A stretch of DNA of 64,000 nt from Inquilinus sp052113205 (GTDB lineage Bacteria; Pseudomonadota; Alphaproteobacteria; DSM-16000; Inquilinaceae): positions 1-64,000 of the forward strand of contig NZ_JBFRCU010000006.1 of assembly GCF_052113205.1 (NCBI RefSeq). Reading direction: 5' to 3'. Below, piece after piece: positions 59,627 through 64,000 of this stretch (its first letter is position 1; each line of letters begins with the position of its first letter). Position numbers and translations under genes: made by a program. A model generated the notes under the pieces. That model ran no database searches and had not been told where the DNA came from. It saw only the letters and a program-made list of their open reading frames with translations.

Positions 59627-60415
59627 TCAGCCGGCCAGGCCGCCGGCGGCCATCGCCTCGTCGACGCCCTGGCCGCGATGGATGATCGCCGCCAGCGCGC
59701 GCACCACCGCCGCCGGGTCCGGCGCCTGCCAGATGTTGCGGCCGAAGACCACGCCGCGCCCGCCGGCCTGGACCGAGCCGTGCACCACCGCCAGCGCGTC
59801 CCGCACCGTCTCCATCTTCACCCCGCCGGCGATCAGCACCGGGGCGGGGCAGGTCGAGGTCACCCGGCGGAAGCTGTCGGCCGAGCCGGTGTAGTAGGTC
59901 TTGACGATGTCGGCGCCGAGCTCGAAGGCGATGCGCGAGGCCGAAGCCATGGCGCCGGCATCGAGCGGGTTGGGGATCCGCTCGGCCGGGCAGGGCAGCG
60001 CCTCGACCATCACCGGCAGCCCGTCGGTGGCGCAGTCGCCGACCACCCGGGCGACGATGTCGTAGGTCCGCATCTCGACCGCGCCCCCCATGAAGCCCAT
60101 GACGCAGACGCCGTCGACGCCCAGCCGGCGGGCATCCTCCACCGTGTGCAGCAGGCTCCATTCGGTGTAGCGCAGCCAGTCCTCGCGGTAGCTGCTGGGG
60201 CCGCCATCCAGCCGCAGATAGACCGGCAGCCGGCCCAGCAGCTTGTCGCGGTAGTGCTTGATCACGCCGTAGGAGGTCATGATGCCATCGGCGCCGGCTG
60301 CGATGACGCGATCCAGCACGGCGCCCGGGTCCTCAAGCCCCGGCACCACGCCGAGCGTGCGGGCGTGGTCCATGGCGATGACGATGCCGCGATCACCGAA
60401 GGAGAGTCTGGCCAT
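59627..60415 (-). CDS. DeoC/LsrF-family class I aldolase
   Basis: A 262-residue TIM-barrel aldolase of the DeoC/FbaB/LsrF family. Marks: AMDHARTLGVVPGLEDPGAVLDRVIAAGADGIMTSYGV, LRLDGGPSSY, and VKTYYTGSADSFRRV with the Schiff-base Lys in ADIVKTYY (residue about 176), then VLIAGGVKM and GGRGVVFGRNIWQ. It is the first gene of the minus-strand sugar operon and precedes the kinase. It probably cleaves the phosphorylated sugar to a triose phosphate and a second fragment. Confidence 0.9.
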   Translation of the reverse strand: MARLSFGDRGIVIAMDHARTLGVVPGLEDPGAVLDRVIAAGADGIMTSYGVIKHYRDKLLGRLPVYLRLDGGPSSYREDWLRYTEWSLLHTVEDARRLGVDGVCVMGFMGGAVEMRTYDIVARVVGDCATDGLPVMVEALPCPAERIPNPLDAGAMASASRIAFELGADIVKTYYTGSADSFRRVTSTCPAPVLIAGGVKMETVRDALAVVHGSVQAGGRGVVFGRNIWQAPDPAAVVRALAAIIHRGQGVDEAMAAGGLAG

Positions 60416-60424
60416 GCTGCTCAC

Positions 60425-60644
60425 CGGTTCGTTGCGGGAGGTCTTGCTGGCAAAGATGCGCTAACAGGTCGGATGTTAGTTATCTGATATCTTCTGTCAA
60501 CGAATGATTATTTCGCATATGCGGCATGGATAAGCCGGTTTATGTCTGGTGGAAGGGCCGGACATGGCCGCGATCCTGGGAGAAGCGCCTGCTCTGGCAG
60601 CGCAGCATTCACCGTGCCGAGAGGAAAGGTCGTCGTCCGCCGCC
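60425..60644. other. Promoter region of the sugar operon, no gene seen
   Basis: 220 bases between the aldolase gene and the convergent-by-end dipeptide ABC genes. The part 60455-60530 is AT-richer and holds the palindrome listed next. The right part is GC-rich and shows only shadow frames. Confidence 0.5.
60478..60492. promoter_or_regulatory. Candidate GntR-type operator
   Basis: AGTTATCTGATATCT is an imperfect dyad (AG-TATC-GATA-CT, two mismatched positions and a central base) 63 bases upstream of the aldolase start. Its size and AT-rich form fit FadR-subfamily sites. The GntR gene at the far end of the operon is the likely binder. Confidence 0.45.
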
Positions 60645-62288
60645 TCAGGCGGCGGAGACCGCCCGCATTTGCTCGTCCAGCCAGCCGGTGCGCAGCTCGG
60701 GCACCGACGCCAGCAGCAGCTTGGTATAGGCCGCCTGCGGTGCGCGCAGCACCTGCTCGGTCGGCCCGGCCTCGACGGTGCGGCCGTGGCGCAGCACCAG
60801 CACCTCATGGCTGATCGAGCGGACCACGCCGAGGTCGTGGCTGATGAACATCAGGGCGACGCCGAGCTCGCGCTGCAACTCGGTCAGCAGGTCCAGCACC
60901 GCCTCGCCGACCACGGTGTCGAGGGCGGAGGTGACCTCGTCGCACAGGATCAGCTCGGGGTCGGCGGCCAGCGCCCGGGCCAGGTTGACGCGCTGCTTCT
61001 GCCCGCCCGACAGCTCGCCCGGCAGCCGGTCGGCCACCGCCGCCGGCAGGCGCACCAGGTCGAGCAGCCGGTGCAGCCGCTGCCGGCGCTGGCGGTCGCC
61101 CTGGCCGTGATAGAAGGCCAGCGGCCGGGCAATGATCTGCGCCACGGTCCGGGCCGGGTTCAGCGCGGTGTCGGCGTTCTGGAACACGATCTGGATGCGG
61201 CGCAGCTGGTCGCGGCTGCGGCCGCCCAGCGTGGCCGGCAGGGCCTGGCCGTCCAGCAGGATGCGGCCGCGCGCCGCCGGCAGCAGCCCGGCCACGACGC
61301 GGGCCAGCGTGCTCTTGCCGCTGCCGGATTCGCCGATCACGCCGAGCGTGCGGCCGCGCCGGATCGACAGGCCGATGTCCTGCAGCGCGATGACTGGCGG
61401 CAGTGCGCCGGGCCGGGCCGCGCCGAAGCCGGCGAGCAGCCCTTCGACCCGCAGCAGCGGCACGGAATCGGCCGGCGCCGCCGCCTCACTGATGGTCCGC
61501 CGCGCCGGGGTGGCGGCGGCGATCAGCTGGCGGGTGTAGCCGTCCTCGGGCGCGGTCACCAGGCGCTCGGTCGGGCCGGTTTCCTGCAGCCGGCCGTGGC
61601 GCAGCACCGCGATCCGGTCGGCGATCTGGGCGACCACGGCGAGGTCGTGCGAGACGTAGATGCCGGTCGTCTTCCGGGTCCGCACCACCGCCTTGAAGGC
61701 GCGCAGCACCTCGATCTGGGTGGTGACGTCCAGCGCCGTGGTCGGCTCGTCGAAGATCACCAGCTCGGGGTCGTTGATCAGCGCCATCGCCGCCATCAGC
61801 CGCTGCAGCTGGCCGCCCGAGACCTGGTGCGGGTAGCGGTCGCCGATATGGTCGGGGTCGGGCAGGGCCAGCTCGCGGAACAGCTGCCGCGCCTTCTGCC
61901 GCGCGGCCTCGGCGGTCATGGTGCCGTGGATCAGCGCGCTCTCGATCACCTGCGCCATGATGCTGCGCGACGGGTTGAAGGCGGCCGCCGCGCTCTGGGC
62001 GATATAGGCGATCTGCCGGCCGCGCAGGCCGCGCAGGGACTTGCGGTCGAGCGCCAGGATCTCGCGCCCGAAGACATTGACCGAGCCGGCGACGATGCGG
62101 CAGCCGCCGCGGCAATAGCCCATCGTCGCCAGGGCGATCGTGGTCTTGCCCGAGCCGGATTCGCCGATCAGCGCCAGCACCTCGCCCTGGCGAATGGTGA
62201 AGCCGACGTCGTCGACGATCACGGCCTCGCCGCCCTCCTCGGTGCGGGCGGTGACGCGCAGGCCGGAGACCTGGACGGTCGCGCTCAT
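60645..62288 (-). CDS. Dipeptide-type ABC transporter ATPase, two fused domains
   Basis: A 547-residue protein with two ATPase domains, equivalent to DppD and DppF in one chain. First domain: Walker A GESGSGKTT (42-50), signature VSGGQLQRLMAAMAL, Walker B LVIFDEPTTALD. Second: Walker A GESGSGKST, signature LSGGQKQRVNLARAL, Walker B LILCDEVTSALD (the Pro of the usual DEPTS is Val). The join is near residue 270. It energises uptake of peptides, nickel or glutathione-like solutes with the two permeases upstream. Confidence 0.92.
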   Translation of the reverse strand: MSATVQVSGLRVTARTEEGGEAVIVDDVGFTIRQGEVLALIGESGSGKTTIALATMGYCRGGCRIVAGSVNVFGREILALDRKSLRGLRGRQIAYIAQSAAAAFNPSRSIMAQVIESALIHGTMTAEAARQKARQLFRELALPDPDHIGDRYPHQVSGGQLQRLMAAMALINDPELVIFDEPTTALDVTTQIEVLRAFKAVVRTRKTTGIYVSHDLAVVAQIADRIAVLRHGRLQETGPTERLVTAPEDGYTRQLIAAATPARRTISEAAAPADSVPLLRVEGLLAGFGAARPGALPPVIALQDIGLSIRRGRTLGVIGESGSGKSTLARVVAGLLPAARGRILLDGQALPATLGGRSRDQLRRIQIVFQNADTALNPARTVAQIIARPLAFYHGQGDRQRRQRLHRLLDLVRLPAAVADRLPGELSGGQKQRVNLARALAADPELILCDEVTSALDTVVGEAVLDLLTELQRELGVALMFISHDLGVVRSISHEVLVLRHGRTVEAGPTEQVLRAPQAAYTKLLLASVPELRTGWLDEQMRAVSAA

Positions 62289-62289
62289 C

Positions 62290-63147
62290 TCAATGCCCCT
62301 CGCGGCGACGGCCGGGCAGGCTGTCGATCAGCAGGTTGACGCCGATGGTCAGCACCGCGATGGCGATGGCCGGCATGATCACGGCCGGCGCGCCCTCGCT
62401 CAGCCCCGAGATGTTCTCGCGCACCAGCGACCCCCAATCGGCATTCGGCGGCTGTACCCCAAGACCGAGGAAGCTCAGGCTGCTCAGCAGCAGCACGACG
62501 AAGACGAAGCGCAGGCCGAAATCCGCCAGGATCGGCCCGACCATGTTCGGCAGCACCTCCTGCAGCATGATGTAGCCGGTGCGCTCGCCGCGGGCGCGGG
62601 CGGCCAGGACGAAATCCTCCGCCGCGATGTTGACGCCGAGCGCCCGGGTGATCCGGAAGCAGCCCGGCAGATAGATGAAGGCCAGGGTCAACACCAGGAT
62701 CGGGGTGGAGGAGCCGAGGCCCGCCACCAGCACCAGCGCCAGCATCTTGCTCGGGATCGAGGTCAGGGCGTCGAGCGTCCGGCTCAAGAGCGCGTCGGCC
62801 CAGCCGCCGACCGCGGCGGCGAACAGGCCCAGGCACACCCCGGCGCCGCAGGCCAGCAGGGTGGCAAGGCCGGCGATGCCAACGGTGTAGCGGGCGCCGA
62901 GCAGGATGCGGCTCAGCATGTCGCGGCCGAGATAGTCGGTGCCCAGCGGGAAGGCGGCGCTGACCGGCTTGAACACCTCGTAATCGATCACCGCCCCGGC
63001 ATCGTAGGGGGCGAAGGCCCAGCCGAAGGCCGCGACCGTGACGCAGACCAGCACGATCGCGGCGCCGATCACGCCGGACGCGGACAGGCGCAGCCGGCGC
63101 GGCCGGCGCCGGGGCAGCTCGATGTCGTCGAGTGCGGGCTGGGTCAT
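62290..63147 (-). CDS. Dipeptide-type ABC transporter permease (DppC-like)
   Basis: A 285-residue membrane protein. N-terminal segment SGVIGAAIVLVCVTVAAFGWAFAPYD, the LGTDYLGRDMLSRILLGAR motif of DppC proteins, and the EAA-type loop (AARARGERTGYIMLQEVLPN, near 170-190). It starts 4 bases inside the DppB-like gene and ends 1 base before the ATPase gene. Confidence 0.92.
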   Translation of the reverse strand: MTQPALDDIELPRRRPRRLRLSASGVIGAAIVLVCVTVAAFGWAFAPYDAGAVIDYEVFKPVSAAFPLGTDYLGRDMLSRILLGARYTVGIAGLATLLACGAGVCLGLFAAAVGGWADALLSRTLDALTSIPSKMLALVLVAGLGSSTPILVLTLAFIYLPGCFRITRALGVNIAAEDFVLAARARGERTGYIMLQEVLPNMVGPILADFGLRFVFVVLLLSSLSFLGLGVQPPNADWGSLVRENISGLSEGAPAVIMPAIAIAVLTIGVNLLIDSLPGRRREGH

Positions 63148-64000
63148 CGGTGGCGCAGTTTCGGGTTGGACAGGATCGCGGCGATGTCGGCCGCGGTGAC
63201 CAACAGCAGATAGACCGCGCAGAACACCATGGCGCAGGACTGCACCACCGGCATGTCGCGCATGGCGACGCTGTCGACCATCAGCTTGGCGATGCCCGGA
63301 TAGTTGAAGATGGTCTCGACGATGATCACGCCGCCCAGCAGGTAGGACAGGCTGAGCGCCACCGCGTTGGCGATGGCGCCGACCGCGTTCGGCAAGGCGT
63401 GGCGCAGCACGATGCGCGCCGGGCTGGCGCCCTTCAGCGCCGCCATCTCGACATAGGGCGACCGCAGCGTCTCGATCACCGCGGCCCGGGTCATCCGCGC
63501 CATCTGCGCCACCACCACGAAGGTCAGGCTCAGCACCGGCATGGCCACCGCGCGCAGGAATTGCAGAGGCGTGGCGTGGGCCGGGACGAAGGACAGCGCC
63601 GGCAGCCAGTGCAGATGCACCGCGAAGATCAGCACCGCGATGGTGGCGACCAGGAACTCCGGCACCGCCACGACCGAGATGGTGGCGGTGGCCACCACCC
63701 GGTCGTAGAGCGAGCCGCGCCAGACCGCCGAGGTGATGCCGATCGCCAGCGCCAGCGGCACGGCGACGGCGGCGACGATGGCGGCCAGCAGCAGCGAGCT
63801 GGCGAGGCGGGTGCCGATCAGCGGGCCGATCGGCTGGCGGCTGACCAGCGACACGCCCGGATCGCCGGTCAGCATCCCGCCGAGCCAGGCGAGGAAGCGC
63901 TGCGCCGCCGGCTGGTCCAGGCCCAGCGCGGTGCGCAGCCCGGCCACCGCCTCCGGCGTCGCGCTCTGGCCCAGGATCGCCTGCGCCACGTCGCCCGGCA
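63144..64000 (-). CDS. Dipeptide-type ABC transporter permease (DppB-like), partial
   Basis: At least 281 residues; the N-terminus and start codon lie beyond the right edge. The visible N-terminal stretch (VAQAILGQSATPEAVAGLRTALGLDQP, then GDPGVSLVSRQPI) is the usual periplasmic loop after the first membrane segment, and the EAA loop (RSPYVEMAALKGASPARIVLRHALPNA) is intact. It overlaps the DppC-like gene by 4 bases (ATGA). The binding protein of the system is probably further upstream outside the window. Confidence 0.9.
   Translation of the reverse strand, partial: PGDVAQAILGQSATPEAVAGLRTALGLDQPAAQRFLAWLGGMLTGDPGVSLVSRQPIGPLIGTRLASSLLLAAIVAAVAVPLALAIGITSAVWRGSLYDRVVATATISVVAVPEFLVATIAVLIFAVHLHWLPALSFVPAHATPLQFLRAVAMPVLSLTFVVVAQMARMTRAAVIETLRSPYVEMAALKGASPARIVLRHALPNAVGAIANAVALSLSYLLGGVIIVETIFNYPGIAKLMVDSVAMRDMPVVQSCAMVFCAVYLLLVTAADIAAILSNPKLRHR

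Noticed and set aside
60549..62339. Plus-strand frame of nearly 600 codons opposite the dipeptide ATPase gene
   Set aside because: Shadow frame of a two-domain ATPase with all motifs intact on the other strand.

Overview
The window is high-GC DNA (roughly 70% by eye) from a metabolically versatile alphaproteobacterium. A Rhodospirillales-type organism (Inquilinus- or Azospirillum-like) fits best, judging from red-type RuBisCO with CbbX, a MucR/Ros-type regulator, many sugar and peptide ABC importers, and many short palindromic intergenic repeats. The genus cannot be fixed from the sequence. No tRNA, rRNA, CRISPR array, integrase or IS element was seen. Eight N bases show this is a draft assembly.

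Layout. (1) 0.2-11.4 kb: a LuxR-type regulator, then a sugar or sugar-acid catabolic locus. It holds a CUT1 ABC importer, an Ldh-type oxidoreductase, a TIM-barrel isomerase, a divergent LacI repressor with a clear operator, two SDRs and a D-2-hydroxyacid dehydrogenase, followed by a response regulator. (2) 11.4-17 kb: a MucR-like protein, a PAS hybrid histidine kinase and a FIST sensor. (3) 17-35 kb: a lanthanide-type methanol (alcohol) oxidation locus. It holds glutathione-dependent formaldehyde dehydrogenase, S-formylglutathione hydrolase, a NitT/TauT-like ABC importer, a CXXXCW protein, XoxJ-, XoxG- and XoxF-like proteins, a SoxYZ-like carrier, a metallo-hydrolase, a cytochrome c and a lut-like ABC system with a beta-propeller protein. 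(4) 35-45 kb: a Calvin-Benson operon on the minus strand (cbbF, prk, fba, cbbL, cbbS, cbbX, rpe, gph, cbbY) with a class 3 lipase gene inside it.

(5) 45.4-47.9 kb: a sharply AT-rich two-gene island encoding a P-loop ATPase and a DUF3800 (RNase H-like) protein. It is the only clearly foreign-looking DNA here and the best candidate for an undescribed defence-type system. (6) 48-54.3 kb: mixed hypothetical genes, a second LuxR-type regulator with a degenerate receiver domain, and a protein with the Cys/His/Asp signature of YopT-like C58 cysteine proteases. (7) 54.5-60.5 kb: a GntR-controlled sugar ABC importer with an FGGY kinase and a DeoC/LsrF-type aldolase, resembling an Lsr system in gene content. 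(8) 60.6-64 kb: a dipeptide-type ABC importer running off the right edge.

Taken together, XoxF oxidises methanol to formaldehyde in the periplasm. The glutathione pathway carries it to formate, and CO2 from formate could be fixed by the adjacent Calvin-cycle operon. The window therefore looks like one half of an autotrophic methylotrophy programme, probably governed by the FIST/histidine kinase/response regulator set beside it. Imperfect palindromes with TTCGCA/TGCGAA arms upstream of xoxF are candidate control sites.
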